From: Apodemus sylvaticus | Lineage: Eukaryota; Chordata; Mammalia; Rodentia; Muridae | Assembly: GCF_947179515.1 (NCBI RefSeq) | Contig: NC_067495.1 | Coordinates: 29,859,004 to 29,923,003, forward strand | Reading direction: 5' to 3' | Length of the DNA stretch: 64,000 bases | Shown: piece by piece, positions 34,766 through 46,625 of the stretch | How the letters are laid out: every line of letters begins with the position of its first letter | How positions within the stretch are numbered: position 1 is the first letter of the stretch | The notes under the pieces: generated by a model | What the model saw: the letters and a program-made list of their open reading frames with translations, nothing else | Databases searched by the model: none | Told to the model about the DNA's origin: nothing | Made by a program: the position numbers and the translations under genes

Positions 34766-36439
34766 GAAGGGGATGATATACTGCTCCTGCCAGAGAACTG
34801 TCTGCCTCATCATCGGAGTTGGAGTCCTGGGAGAAGCCATTGCTATAAATAGTTACCCAGGCAGGCAACAACTGTCTGTATTCTCTCCAGACAGAATTCT
34901 TTGTTCCCATTGACTTCTTTATTCGTGACTGGGGCTTGGCTCACAGTGGACTTTGAGAAGTAAATGTTCAAAAAATGGACCACGCATGGTGGGACGACCT
35001 CTCTGCTAGAGATTCAGTTGAACTTTAATGGGCAACCTTGTAGCCAGGACCACTGGAGTGGAGAGAGCAGTGAGGAAATTGGAAAGCATGCCTTGTTCAA
35101 ATCTCCCTGTAATTAAAAATGAGGCTAGTCGTTAATTTCAAGGGCATAGGAAATTTGAGTTAGTTTCACCTTCTCTTGTCTCTTGGGGCCATGCAGATGT
35201 GATTCTGAAACAAAGGATTGGTCCCTAGGGTGCAACTGTGGATGAAGTTACCAGGGAGATAGGAAGCAGGGTGTAATTTTGATATCTCGATCCACACAAC
35301 CTCTTCAGAATATTTAAGGACATAGTTCAGGATATCCTTGCCAATGATTACTTCTGGGTTTATTCCTGAGGAAAAGTAAAAGCATAGAAAGAGACCTGAA
35401 TCTAGTTAACTGTCAGCGAGGAAGGTAGGGAACTGGTTATTAGAGAAGGAATTAAACTCTAGCACTAAATGGACAACAGGCATTCCTGGGGACCAACAGA
35501 GAGAGTCAATGTGGGAGACAGGGGAGGTCTTCAAAAGGCAATTGAAAAGATGGGGAGCCACTTTGAAAGGTTTTCTGGGCATTGGGGCAAATAACCATAA
35601 AACAAACCCTATAAAGGTATACAAATCAAAGCTACACACACATCTTATTGGAGTTGGTGAATAATTCCAACACATTGAAATGAGATGCCTGTAGGTGGTT
35701 TATCCTTTGCTCTGTGCTTTCTGTGGGCTTGTTTAGGAAAACACAGGCCGATTCGGGCCTTGGGGATTCACAGATTAATTGGAAAGTTGGGATTTCTGCC
35801 ATCTAGGTTTACCTCTTACTTTCCCTCTCATAAGCAGTGAAGGCAAGACCCCCTGTGAATGCTGGGAATGAAACACTTTGTCAAGACAACAAGCAAATAC
35901 ATTTGACAGCTGCTTGATGTGGGACAGTCATTAAATTTTCAAGAATGTAGGCCTTCTATTATTTAGTGGCATTAATCTTCTTTCCAAAAAAGACCAGGAA
36001 AGATTCCAGACCTGCAGAGTGAGGAGGCCAAATTGCATTCCCTGCTGGAAGCTGTCAAGGGTCCTGCCTTCACACTCCCTTTCTCCTTGTGGCTACTGAG
36101 CTGGCTCTGTGAGGCCCACACATGTGAAGATCAATAATTCAGCTGGGTTATCAGGAGCTGCAGTAAGAAACTTGCTTTAAAAATAAGCTTTCATTTCTCT
36201 TTCTCCTTCAGACTGGGGAGTCCAAATCAAGATGGTAGCAGATCCAGTGTCTCGGGAGCTCTCACTTTCTGGTTTGTGAGTGCTGGATTTCTTATGGTAG
36301 AAAGCAGAAAAGGATCTGACAGGTCTCACTTTCGTTCGCTTCTCACCTTTACCTCCCCATTCTCTTCTATTACTTGCTCTTTAAGTCATCCACTACTTCT
36401 TAAACCTACCATGGAGGGAATGAGGTAAAGAAATGAAAT
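34766..36439. other. unique sequence, no gene recognised
   Basis: No transposon or coding exon recognised. The minus frame at 35406-35675 (89 residues) is isolated and unlike known proteins. Confidence 0.55.
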
Positions 36440-36552
36440 TACTGGGCATGGTGGCACATATATAATACCAACACTCAGGAGGCAGAAGCAGACAGATTTC
36501 TGTGAGTTGAGGGCCAGCCTTGTCTATGTAGTGAGTTCCAGGTCAGTCAGAG
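36440..36552 (+). mobile_element. B1 SINE, running into a simple repeat
   Basis: The sense B1 reads 'tactgggcatggtggcacat', 'aataccaacactcaggaggc', 'agaagcagacagatttctgt' and 'tgtagtgagttccaggtcag'. Its last third and tail have been replaced by the TCTCTG-type repeat that follows. Confidence 0.88.
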
Positions 36553-36627
36553 TTCTCTGTCTCTATCTCTGTCTCTCTCTCTTTCTCTGTCTCTCTTTCT
36601 CTGTCTCTCTGTCTCTGTCTCTCTGTT

Positions 36628-36677
<50 letters not shown>

Positions 36678-36680
36678 CCA
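36553..36680. repeat. (TCTCTG)n then (TC)n then (CA)n compound repeat
   Basis: The 5' part is an irregular TCTCTG/TTTCTG hexamer array. It becomes TC dinucleotides and ends in CA dinucleotides. Ser/Leu-rich and Arg/Glu/Asp-rich frames at 36507-36794 and 36543-36774 are its translations. Confidence 0.95.
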
Positions 36681-37169
36681 CACATACAAAGGAAGGGGAA
36701 AAAGAAAGAAACTTGTATCTTCCATTTCTTGGGCTGCTTGGGGCTGTTTCTAGAAGAACTATTTCATGGTGCAAAGGGAAGTAGAGATGCCTAAAGGGAG
36801 GTTTCCAACAAGTCTGGGCCTGTCCTTGTGTCTTTTCTGTTAGAAGAGAGAGAAAAGAATTGGTACATTTCTTTTTTTAAAGAAAAGCCAAACTACTATA
36901 AAGAATGAAAACGCAGTTGCGTGGTTATGTTTGTTCAGGACTCTATCCAGGCCTGGTGGGATGTACAGCTGAGCGGTAGGGAAAAGGCTGATGAACTTGA
37001 AGAACGGAGACACCTTCGCCCACTTCCTGAATGTGCCAGGGCTGTTTAGACATGGATCACAACATATTCTTTGGCCTTCCGGTACACAATATAGCTCTGC
37101 ACTAAGGCCTCCTGGGAGCACTGTACATTTCGCCTCTGTCCAGATGGTTAAGTGCTCAAAGGCAAATCA

Positions 37170-37285
37170 GAACTCTGTAGTTGTTTGTATGGCCCTGGTC
37201 AAGTCAGTTAGTTTCCATGTGCTTTGGTTTCTTCCACAGTAAATGAAGATAATAAAACTCAGGTTATAAATGTATGTGCCTATGG
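37170..37285 (-). repeat. MIR SINE fragment, antisense
   Basis: 'tatggccctggtcaagtcag', 'ttagtttccatgtgctttgg' and 'ttccacagtaaatgaagata' match the reverse MIR core of 'gaccttgggcaagtcac...cctcagtttcctcatctgtaaaatgggg'. Confidence 0.65.
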
Positions 37286-37554
37286 ATAGACATGCATGCC
37301 TAGACATGACTGCATATGTGATGGCTGCCAGGTTAGGAGAGGCTATAGCCAATCATGGCATGATCAAGAGCTTATGGATTTGGGGCCAGTAACTTGGGTC
37401 TCTTGGGTATCACATGACAATGCACTGATTGAGTCAGACCTGATTGGGCTACAAAGAACCTCACTGTGCTCGAAGTAGATTATTTCACCTGCTTCTTTCT
37501 ACATGTTATTTGAAGTGCCATCTTCCAATGATAGCTCTTAAATACATCATTCAT

Positions 37555-37710
37555 AATTAATAGACAGCAAATATTTATTGGGTGTCTACTACACAATTCT
37601 GGGTGCTAGAAACAGGAGTAAGATGGGGGTCTGATAAAAAACCCCTGGCCTCATAGATCTTATATTCTAGGAAGCAGGAGAGGCAGTGAAGAGTGGTGAT
37701 GAGTGCTTTG
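37555..37710. repeat. ancient repeat module, family uncertain
   Basis: 'caaatatttattgggtgtct', 'gggtgctagaaacagg', 'ggcctcatagatcttatatt' and 'ctaggaagcagg' follow the same 'attgagcacctac...catggagcttacattctag' pattern seen near 34480. The rest of 37290-38260 is unrecognised. Confidence 0.45.
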
Positions 37711-38261
37711 GAAAAGAAATCACAAACCCGTCTCTCAATAAATAATGCCTCCAAATCTATCTGTCCATTCATTTGACGGTCACTGATGGAGCTTGTGATG
37801 ATGTAAAGAGCTTTCTGACCTCCAGGTGTTTATGAATTAATCTTTTCCTACAAGAACAAGACACTTTGTGTATAAGGAGCATTGTGAGCTAGTTCATTTG
37901 TGCTCCAAGTCATACAGTGTTGCCATGTCTGCTAGAGAGGCCCATCCAAACAATTTCTATCAAAAATTTACACAGATGGATTTTATGGGAGCTGATCTGA
38001 TGATTAGGGGAAGAATTTCTAGCAAATAAAGGATTTCTAAAGAAAATGAGGGGTCCATATTCTTCACATGGCCCCGTTTTGTCCCACCACGTCCATTTCA
38101 AGGCTGAGAGGGCCACGGATTATTGTAGGCTTTTCCTGAATACTTTCCTTTGTTGTATTTGATTGAGGTTAATAGATCTCTAATGATAATTTTCTGCTAT
38201 TTGATGGACTATAAATGGAATCCTAATGAGTTTTTAGAACAATGTTTATGTAAAATATATT

Positions 38262-38358
38262 TAGGTATGATAGTGTATGCCTGTAATCCCTTGAACTCAG
38301 GGAGTTCAAGATCAGCCTGCTCTGCAGAGTCATACAATGTCTCACAACAAAGGTATAT
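38262..38358 (+). mobile_element. B1 SINE fragment, old
   Basis: 'ttaggtatgatagtgtatgc', 'ctgtaatcccttgaactcag', 'gagttcaagatcagcctg' and 'acaatgtctcacaacaaagg' are a degraded and partly deleted sense B1. Confidence 0.7.
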
Positions 38359-40500
38359 CAAGGCCATTTCCAAAATAATAATCACTGATGGAACTATGCA
38401 GCTATAGGCATATGTGTGTGATAGCAAAATATCCCCATGCATGTGCCTCCCTCTCCCCCTCCCCTCCCTTCCTCGGTGAGTTTTCCCCTCACCCCTCAGC
38501 CTCCCCACCCCCACCTACCCAGAGGGTTGAAAGTTAGCATACAGGAAGCCCTGATAAAACAGATAAGTTTGTCGCTGAGACAGGCAGCACTGTGTCTCGG
38601 TAAGAAGACAGGAAGCTTTCCTTTGGGGGTCCGATGGGCACTGAGGAGGGGTGGACCGCTGACTTTTCTAGATTCTCTGATTGGGAAACGACAGACTCAA
38701 AGGAAGTCTATCCTTCCTGTGTAATTGCATCCTGACACCCTTGAACTTCCTCTGGGTTTCAACTTTCACCCCTCGGAGGCTCTGAGGAGGGGGAGACAAA
38801 GGCTAAAGCCGTCCATCCCCTGGGGAGGGAGGAAGCAAATGTGTAGCCTGGGGCAGCCAGCCCAGCCCAGCTCTGCTGGGACTCCAGCTTCCTGGCCAGA
38901 GCAGCCAGGTAGCTTGTTTCTCCTTTTCCTCTTGCCAGATGCTTCTGTGGGCCCCTCACTGGTCTTGGTTCCCCATCAATTTCTACAAGGCAGCTGCCAC
39001 ACAACATTCTGTTTAGCAAAGGAGGTGGCACTAGCCACAAATGTTAGGTTTGGCAGGCAGTCCTTCATCAATGTTATTCACCCACTACATCCTTGTAACA
39101 CGAACAAAACTTTTTAGACCAGAGGCCACTAGTGGCGAATTGGAGATGTTGATTCGTCAAAAATAAGAAAAAGAGTAATGTTGGGAATGCTAAGGGAAGG
39201 CTTGACTTGTCTTTCACTTGGAGACTGGGGTTTCTATATTCTTCTCATAAACAAACCTCAGCCCCTTGGGAGATTTCCTCCTGGTGGTTCTTGGTTGCCT
39301 TGGCTCAAAGGTTTAAAGATGGGAATATATACCTAAAAAATAATCTTGGATAGTATACATTTGTCAGGAATACAGGAATTTATTTTTTATTTTAAATTTT
39401 GTCTCAATTAGGTTTATTTGGTAGCTTGTCTATAATCTTTGTAATTATAAAAATAGTACAATTATTTACTTGTAAAAAAGATACAATTAAGACCATCAGT
39501 AACTGATGCAATTTTTAAGAACTAGAAACTAACTTCTCTTCCTTCCAGTCCCCAAAGTAAATCATATACATGAGCTAAGTGTTAAAATTACACACACACA
39601 CACACACACACACACCATAGACAAGGAAACCGAGACAGAGATGTTAGACCTGCCTATGGGCATACAGGTCGGGCAATGATAAATAATGACTCATTCTTAT
39701 TGTCAGTAACACACTTTTTTCTTACATATATGAGTATGTGGGCACACATTTTCCTGTGGTTGTTTTTACACTAAACAGGGAAGAACTAGGAATCTTCAAG
39801 CTACCTTGCAAAAAGAGACACAAGATCAGAGCTCTTTTGAAAACCAAGGGCATTTATTATCAGATAAATGTAAATGGCTCATTGAAGGAGTCAGAGCCCT
39901 TGTGCGCCTGCTGTGTTTTTGCTACCAAACAATGTGTGGTTTGCAACAAGTTGTTACTTAAACCCTCTGGACCCCAGACACGCCTCAGCTCCTTAGAAAA
40001 TGAACTGAGAAGTTCCTGCCCTCCAAAACCATTTCTGGAAGGCTAGAGCTGTGCCAACGGGCGCTGCTGGTTCAGGGCGTGTGGGCACATCTCTTCTGTG
40101 CCACAGGCTCCCTTTTCTGAAGGCACTGAGTGAGAGCAGCTATAGAAAGCATCAGAAGATACACAAGCCGAAACATGCATCCAAGAGGTGCTTGACTATG
40201 TATAGAGAAAGGATAAACAAATTCACCAGCAGCATTTGATAATAAGGTGCCAGAGAAGGATACACTTGGAGCTTACACTAAGTTGACAGTATGATAGGAC
40301 ACCAACCAAATCAGGTACTTTTTCAGGAAAAAAAATCAGGTTCTCCAGTTTAGCCACACCCACACACCCACACACACCTTGCACTATTTACCATTTGTGA
40401 GTAAACAAAAACTGATATTTGGAACTCTGGGTTGATAGTGTTGCTAAAGACTCTAGAAATCTGTGACTGCTTTAACCTGGGCCTACCAGGCCTTATCAAT
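38359..40500. other. unique sequence with possible regulatory motifs
   Basis: No gene recognised. The left part is CT-rich at 38445-38520. Paired GATA motifs (TGATAAAACAGATAAG) occur at 38552-38567, a CA microsatellite at 39590-39616 and a CCACACACC cluster at 40357-40377. The 130-residue plus frame at 38725-39117 and the 102-residue plus frame at 39738-40046 have no similarity I recognise. Confidence 0.5.
39590..39616. repeat. (CA)n microsatellite
   Basis: Thirteen or so perfect CA units. Confidence 0.97.
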
Positions 40501-40504
40501 GCAA

Positions 40505-40600
40505 CTGGTAGGTAGGGGCAGAAGCATCAGAAGTATTATTAGCTATATAGTAAGTTCATGACTAGTCTAGGATACATGTGACAAATAAATAAACAATTAC
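40505..40600 (+). mobile_element. B1-like SINE fragment, low certainty
   Basis: 'ctggtaggtaggggcagaag', 'agctatatagtaagttcatg' and 'actagtctaggatacatgtg' ending in AAATAAATAAA resemble the 3' half of an old B1 or B4-type SINE. Confidence 0.5.
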
Positions 40601-40799
40601 ATAGCTCTTTTCTCAGATAACCTATATATATAATCACTTCATTGCTTGTTAGTAGATTCTAGGGGCAGACAAGGGGTGTAAACACTGGATTTTCTAATAT
40701 CCCCAATATTGTTGATTTCATAAGTTGAAGTTTCTAGAAAATACAAGTGTATTGATACATATTAACTTATTTATTAATATGTGAAGCAACTAGAATGTA

Positions 40800-40890
40800 C
40801 TTTGGAGGTTGCAGGTATAGCTCAATGCTGAACATACATCTAGCATATGCAAGGTCTTCCATTCAACTCCCAATCCCTCAAATATATAAA
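40800..40890 (+). mobile_element. ID-type SINE
   Basis: 'ggaggttgcaggtatagctc' 'aatgctgaacatacatcta' 'gcatatgcaaggtcttcc' 'attcaactcccaatccc' follows the ID consensus order (tRNA-like head with A- and B-box regions, then 'gcaaggccctgggttc'). It ends in an AT-rich tail. Flanks to 41700 are unrecognised unique sequence. Confidence 0.8.
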
Positions 40891-41704
40891 ACTTCCAGGC
40901 CTGTAAACATATAAAAGATGTTTAAGAATATAGTTGTTTAATAAAGATGAAATACCTTTCATATGCTTCTTTAGCTTGAAACCCAGGGCTGGGGCTAATT
41001 AACTGGACTTGAAGCAAACTGAACAGTGCCCTCAGTTCATTGTTGAACTGAGTAGTCTAAACCCACACTATGTCACTATGCCTGGCACAGTGCAGACCTT
41101 TCCCTTCCATCCAGGGAGGATTGCTGCACTACCTGGAGGGGCTCCCAAGGATTCAGTCCTGCAAAGATGATTTTTCTGAGCACACACTAGTAGGTACTAG
41201 AAGCAACTTCTGTACTCGAGGCTTTTCAGGCTGAAGCCAAGGGTCCACTAACTCTGCTTGGGAACTGATTTGTTAATTATTCGTTTCCTTTTGTGACATT
41301 TTTCAAGATAAACTTACTTGAGCCAGTCTGCTAGAAAACCTTTTAAAATGCTAATTGTGCGATTGTGCAAATAATGTAAAAATGAACCCTGTGGTGTGCT
41401 CAGCACTTGACTAATTAACAAGCAGTAAATGAATCCTTGCTTAGCAAGTTCTGTACCAGGCTGTGTGAATAGCAGGTTGAATGCTTCCTGGAGCCACAGT
41501 TGGAAGAGTTTGGCTTTAAATAAATAGGGGCCTTACTTATAGGAACTGGCCAAAGAAAATCAAGAATTATTTGGTCATAGCACCATCTTGTACCAAAATT
41601 GCTGACCATTAGTAGACTCAATTAAGCAGACATAGTTTGAAATCTTGAGTGGCCCCATGGCAGGCCTGAGGATACAAGGAATACAAAGATAAGTTTAGAC
41701 TAAA

Positions 41705-41930
41705 GGATAGTTTTGAAGATTAATCTATTTTTATTTTATGTGTATGAATGTTTTGCCTGCATGTATGTTTGTGCATCATGTGCATGCAGTACCAGCAGAG
41801 GCCAGAAGAGGGTGTCAGATCCTTTAGAACTAGAGTCACTGGCACCTGTGAACTGCCAAGTGTGTGGTAGGAATGAAACTGTCTTCTGCAAGTACAAGTG
41901 TTCTTAACTGAATAGTTAAGCTATTCAGCC
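41705..41930 (-). mobile_element. B3 SINE, antisense
   Basis: Antisense landmarks are 'ttttatgtgtatgaatgttt', 'tgcctgcatgtatgtttgtg', 'agcagaggccagaagagggt', 'gtcagatcctttagaactag', 'gtaggaatgaaactgtctt' and 'tattcagccca'. The 'ccagaagagggtgtcag' segment is the part of B2/B3 SINEs known to resemble a CTCF motif; here it is a decayed version. The 64-residue plus frame is antisense SINE. Confidence 0.85.
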
Positions 41931-42735
41931 CAAGGGATAATGTTGAACGTTAATTATCTCACAAAGTAATCAAAGTCAACAAGTGCCTTTTGACTACAAG
42001 GGCAGATGCCCTACTCATGGTAGTTTAATTGATAAACATATCTAACTGTCTTACTAAATAACATGCTCGAAGGTAGACAATTCTGAGCTCTACTCTTCTT
42101 GTTCTTTTATGTTGTCATTCTTAGAGTCTTGGCTTTTTGTCCTTAGACTTCTTGCCTCAGATTACAATATAGCTGCCTTGCTCCAAGTATGTTTTCAGAT
42201 GGCAGAACTCAAAAGCAGTGAGTGGGAAAGGAAGTGAGTGAGTCAGTATGGTAGAAGATTATAACATCTCAGATATTATTCACCCAAACAAGCACAAATA
42301 GATGGTGAGCATGCCAATCTGTCCTGCCTGAAAATCCAATCTGTCTTGGCAGCCATTTTTCCATCATTACTGAACACTATGCAAAGGATTTTCTTAAAAA
42401 AGAAATGTGTGAGTTAGATATCTATGCCATATAGTGTACATATGGGATACATATAAGTGTTTTGTTCCAGGTGCATTCAGAAGACAGAAATTTTTCATTA
42501 GTTCTTGAAAAATGATGGAAAGTTTTGGAGAGGACCTGAGCTTTTAGGATCATCCATCAATCAAGTGGACAGAGAAGAGAATGCAAACAGGAAACCAACT
42601 TTGTCAGATTATGATGGTCTGTTTTCTTAGCTTTCCTCATCTTTTGGTCAAGCTTCTGTATCTAGTGAGTCATTTAACTCTTCAGGATTTCTAGATTTTC
42701 ATAGTGTTAGTAGTTGTTATGGACACTCACTACTG
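41931..42735. other. unique sequence, no gene recognised
   Basis: Unrecognised AT-rich sequence. No frame over 60 codons is reported on either strand in this part. Confidence 0.6.
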
Positions 42736-42739
42736 GGGG

Positions 42740-43290
42740 AGAAGAAGAATCATCAGACCCACCCAAGCTTTGACTCCCAAGAGCTACAACTATCACTGGC
42801 CAGGCAGAATACCTTTACTGGTACAATATTGATGTAGATGTTATGAAAGTAACCAACCACTTCCTAATTATATCATAGGCCAGATCCATGAGATGGAACC
42901 CATACCTAGCATTGTTAATGGATCCATGAACCCGTGTATAGATAAGTAATGGACTCTAGAGGAAAACCTACTACTCTGTTAAGTGGGCATAATATTAAAA
43001 TGACTCCAATGATTTAGTACTATATCTGTAGTTTAATGGATCTCTTAACCTTTTCAGAGAAGCTTTTACTTACAGTAGGACTGCAATTAACATAGAGACA
43101 TTCTGATGTTCAATGTGTAGAGAACAAGAGATTGGAAAGTACTCAGCCCTAAATGAGACATCCACATCACATCCCTCCCAAGGCTCAAGGATCTATCTTC
43201 TTGGAAGAGAAGATGAAAAGATTGTAAGAATCAGAGGTGATAGATGAAGCCAAGGAAACTGTTTTTTAGTCACAACAGAGAAATAGTCTT
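42740..43290 (+). mobile_element. Lx-type rodent L1 3' region, second copy
   Basis: It shares landmarks with 15485-16500: 'aagtaaccaaccacttccta', 'ccagatccatgagatggaac', 'agaggaaaacctactactct', 'agtgggcataatattaaaat', 'ttcagagaagctttta', 'gtgtagagaacaagagattg' and 'gaaaagattgtaagaatcag'. It also has 'taaatgagacatccacatca'. No LTR is present where 15776-16138 interrupts the other copy: here 'cctagcattgttaatggatc' continues straight on. Confidence 0.75.
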
Positions 43291-43364
43291 GTGTGTACAA
43301 ATGTGTGTATCAAATACACAAAATGTTGTTTTAAATGAATGATTCTCCACGTGGGTGTGCTCAC

Positions 43365-44275
43365 AGGCTGTTAATGAGAATATAAATTGGACACAAATGT
43401 TCACTGTGAACAGTGTAACAATGTCCTCTTTAAAAACATTAAAACCCTTAATTCAGTAATTCAAAATCCAAGAATGTAGATTTTGTGCTAGGTGTGCTAG
43501 GTGGTTCATGGCTGATGATTACATAGACTATAATTAGTATAAGGTTGTTTATCATGATGCCATTAGGAAAAAAAAGTTGGAATCAGCACAAATGGCCAAT
43601 AATAGACTATTTATTACATCCATGTGTTTAAACATGAAAAGGTGTTGGAACTATGCTCACTGATGGGGAAAAATGGTTGTTGTATGACATTATATAGTCT
43701 ATAAGGATGCACAGCATAGGTCTAGTTTTATGAAAAAATAAATATCATACTTAGAAAAGAGCCTGGAAAATAAAACACCAAAATGAGACAGTTATTATCT
43801 CTAGTATTATCATACTAGAAAAACAGTTTTTATTTTCTCCTGTGCTGCTCTGAATTCTCCCAACTGTCTGTGCTGCACATGTAATGACATGGAAAATGCT
43901 TATAAAATTAAGAGACAATATCAGGTGAGAAAAATTACCAAAACAGAATACAAATTGGCTTCAACTGTGTAAGAATACACATGCATCCCAAGAGGGAAAA
44001 AAAAAAAGAGGCTGAAAAGAATTATTTCCAAATTTTTTTTTTTTTTTACAAAACATTCTTTTTGCAGAGCTTGGGATGGAACCCAGCATATTATGCATGC
44101 TAGGCAAGTGCTCTACCACTGAGCCAATTCTTCAGCTCTTCCAAATCTTGTCAGTAATTTTCTCTGGATGGCGACATGATAGATTACTGTCATTTTCTTC
44201 TTTATACTACATTGTATTTTTCAACTTTGCTATGACTATCTTATGTTATTTTTATGAGCACAAAAAGAAAATGAC
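43365..44275 (+). mobile_element. ancient L1M, ORF2 end and 3' UTR, split by an ID SINE
   Basis: Sense landmarks are 'aatgagaatataaattggac', 'gaacagtgtaacaatgtcct', 'gttggaatcagcacaaatgg', 'ccaataatagactatttatt' and 'acatccatgtgtttaaacat'. They continue into 3' UTR and end at 'tgtatttttcaactttgcta' 'ttatgagcacaaaaag'. Stops and gaps leave no intact protein. The ID element at 44036-44138 interrupts the 3' UTR. Confidence 0.7.
44036..44138 (-). mobile_element. ID-type SINE, antisense, inserted in L1M
   Basis: A T-run is followed by 'ttttgcagagcttgggatgg', 'aacccagcatattatgcatg', 'ctaggcaagtgctctaccac' and 'tgagccaattcttcagctc'. Near-identical 11-mers, TTCCAAATTTT at 44026 and TTCCAAATCTT at 44139, flank it and look like the target-site duplication with one change. 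Confidence 0.85.
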
Positions 44276-44279
44276 CATC

Positions 44280-45970
44280 AACTAAAACCAATAGAAAAAA
44301 AATTTCTTGAATATGTGCCACACATGATCTCTGGCTTTCATGGATGTCCACAAAACATTAAGTCTGAGGGCCTCAGATTTTTGTGCCTTAGCTGGGGAAT
44401 CGTTTGACCTGTATTGATACTCGGAGTTATTCCTTGCTTCCCTGAAAGGCATAGAGACATGGTCAGAGGAGTTGCAGTTAATGGGGCAAATGAGTGAATT
44501 TCAGCGGTACAGAAAATCTGCAATGGAACCTGTGCTCTGGGTTGCAGGAGGGCAGACTGTCTTTTGTAAACTGCTGATCCAATAGGCTCCTCTGGTTGGA
44601 TGCATGGAGCTCTCTGGTGGCCAAGATGTGTCAACGCAGTAATTTCTGCACTTCCCAAACCAAACCCAAGCAAATCCAGGAGCCAAACCAGCACAAAGAC
44701 CAGTACCTACTAATAGATTAAATTTCTACCTTATAACTGGTAGGCAAGCACCTGTCTCCATTATCCTTATAAGCATTTTGTGTGAAGACAGAATCCTCCA
44801 CTCTACCCTTTAAATTACAGATAGAATAGGCGCTCTCTCAGACACCATGCCCTGTGAAAGTCACCAGTCTCTGCTTGGTTTTGTAATAACACTGCAATAA
44901 ATTGCTTGATGTCTGCCGACTGACTAACATGTAACTCCCAATCATATTCCTGTTCCACAAGTCCACCATGAGTGCAAGATGTCTTTAGGTTTATACCTAG
45001 TGTGTCATCATAGCCCCATAGAATTAAAAATAAAATAAAAAGCCCTAGTAACAAGGAGCATAAGCTCCAGGGAAGCTTTCAGCAAAGCAGCTTGCTGAAA
45101 GAAATGGTTATTTGCTGAACCAACAGTGAAATACATTCCAGTCTTCAGAATTTAGTGCCGAAGGCCCCTTCCATTTCCTTCGGGCTATCTTTTTCTGGGA
45201 TAGACAACTTGAAATCAACACCAAGTTTCAGACTCTCATCGCCTCTGGGTAATCTCCTCTGTTTCTATGTTTGTATCACACTATGGCTTTAGCACATGTG
45301 ATAGGGTGGTCAGCTAGTATGTGTGCTGGGGGACACATGTCATGTGTTTTAATAGTATGCAATCACCAATCTGGCTCTATGAGAATCTCTAACTTTTCAA
45401 TTAGGTATAGTCCATATCTGCAACCATATTCTAAATTTCTTGAAAATAATTTTGCGTGGCTTTTGAAGTTGAACATTATGACACTTACTTAGAGGTGTTG
45501 CAAATGCAGGCACAATTCAAACGACCTGTTTGTTGTTTTTGTTGGTCATCCACAAAAGCAAGTAAGACTAGAATTATTTGGGGGCCATAGGCTCAGGGCT
45601 TTGCTTATAGAATATTGTTCTACTTTTAACCTTTGTGGACGCACTGACATTTGAAGAGACCTGATGATTAGTGGAAATTTACCCTGTGGATATTGTAGAC
45701 TTTCCCATTTAGAGGTAATGAAGGGGAAGAAAAGAACTAAATTACACTCCTCAGAAGAAAAGCCAGTGGTTTGGTTATTTTTATTTTTGTTGGAACCAAT
45801 GTACTTAGAAATGTATTCCCTCTGCCATGTCTCACCAGTTGCAAAGGTAGTTTATGGCATCAGAGAACTAGCAAATATGGTTCTGAGGCTACACTCTGAA
45901 ATGTTCTCTAAAGCCAATTTGAATATTCTATTCAATTTATTCGTGTTGATAATGTCTTAAAATTCCTTTC
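44280..45970. other. unique sequence, no gene recognised
   Basis: No family recognised. The 118-residue minus frame at 44338-44694 and the ATG-started 98-residue plus frame at 45664-45960 are isolated, with no similarity known to me. Confidence 0.5.
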
Positions 45971-45974
45971 TTAG

Positions 45975-46170
45975 ATTAATTTTTTCCTGTGTGTGAGTGT
46001 TTTTGCTTGCATGTATGTATATGTATCGTGTGCATACCAACCAGGATCCCCTAAAACTGGAGTTACAGATCATTGTCAGCTACCTTACAGGTACTGGGAA
46101 CCACACCTGGGTCTTCTGCAAGAGCATTCAGTGCTCTTAATGCTGACCCATCCTTACATCCCTGACAATA
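45975..46170 (-). mobile_element. B3 SINE, antisense
   Basis: 'cctgtgtgtgagtgtttttg', 'cttgcatgtatgtatatgta', 'ggatcccctaaaactggagt', 'tacagatcattgtcagctac', 'tactgggaaccacacctggg' and 'aagagcattcagtgctctta' 'atgctgacccatc' give the full antisense B3 order. Confidence 0.88.
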
Positions 46171-46274
46171 AGCTTTTAAAAAGAAAACATTCACAAGATA
46201 TAATTAAAATGGCCTTAGGAAGTTTAATACTCACATAAGAATTCAAAATTAAGTGGTTTCTTTATTTTTTGGCT

Positions 46275-46425
46275 TTGTTCCTTTTTTTTTTTTTTGAAAG
46301 AGGGTATTATCTATTTCAGGGCTGACCTTGAACTCACTGTATAGCCAAGGATGACCTCAAACTCCTAATCCTGTTTCTACCTCCCAAGTGCTGAGATCAC
46401 AAGTGTATATCAACACACCTAGCAT
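46275..46425 (-). mobile_element. B1 SINE, antisense, old
   Basis: A T-run, then 'gaaagagggtattatctatt', 'gggctgaccttgaactcact', 'gtatagccaaggatgacctc', 'aaactcctaatcctgtttct' and 'cctcccaagtgctgagatca'. It ends 'caacacacctagcatg'. Confidence 0.85.
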
Positions 46426-46444
46426 GATGACTTTTAAAAAAATG

Positions 46445-46625
46445 GTTTAGGTTGTTAATTATTTATGCATGTTGTGTATATATGTGTATGCATGCATGTA
46501 TATGTGGATGTCAAGAAGGCAAGGGGAGAGTTACACCCTATGAAGCTGTAGTTATAGACAGTTTGGGTCACTGGCCTCCTGAAAAAGTAGCAAGCACTCA
46601 CGTGCTGAGCTATCTCTCCAGCTCC
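46445..46625 (-). mobile_element. B3-like SINE, antisense, old
   Basis: 'tgcatgttgtgtatatatgt' 'gtatgcatgcatgtatatgt' is followed by 'gtcaagaaggcaaggggaga', 'gctgtagttatagacagttt', 'gggtcactggcctcc' and 'gtgctgagctatctctccag' 'ctccc'. The last phrase is the antisense of the SINE's tRNA-like 5' end. Confidence 0.8.

Noticed and set aside
36507..36794. Repetitive Ser/Leu and Arg/Glu/Asp frames on both strands
   Set aside because: They translate the TCTCTG/TC/CA simple repeat beside a B1.
41795..41815. CTCF-like word in the B3 SINE
   Set aside because: The core is decayed (GGTGTC instead of GGCGTC), so binding is unlikely.
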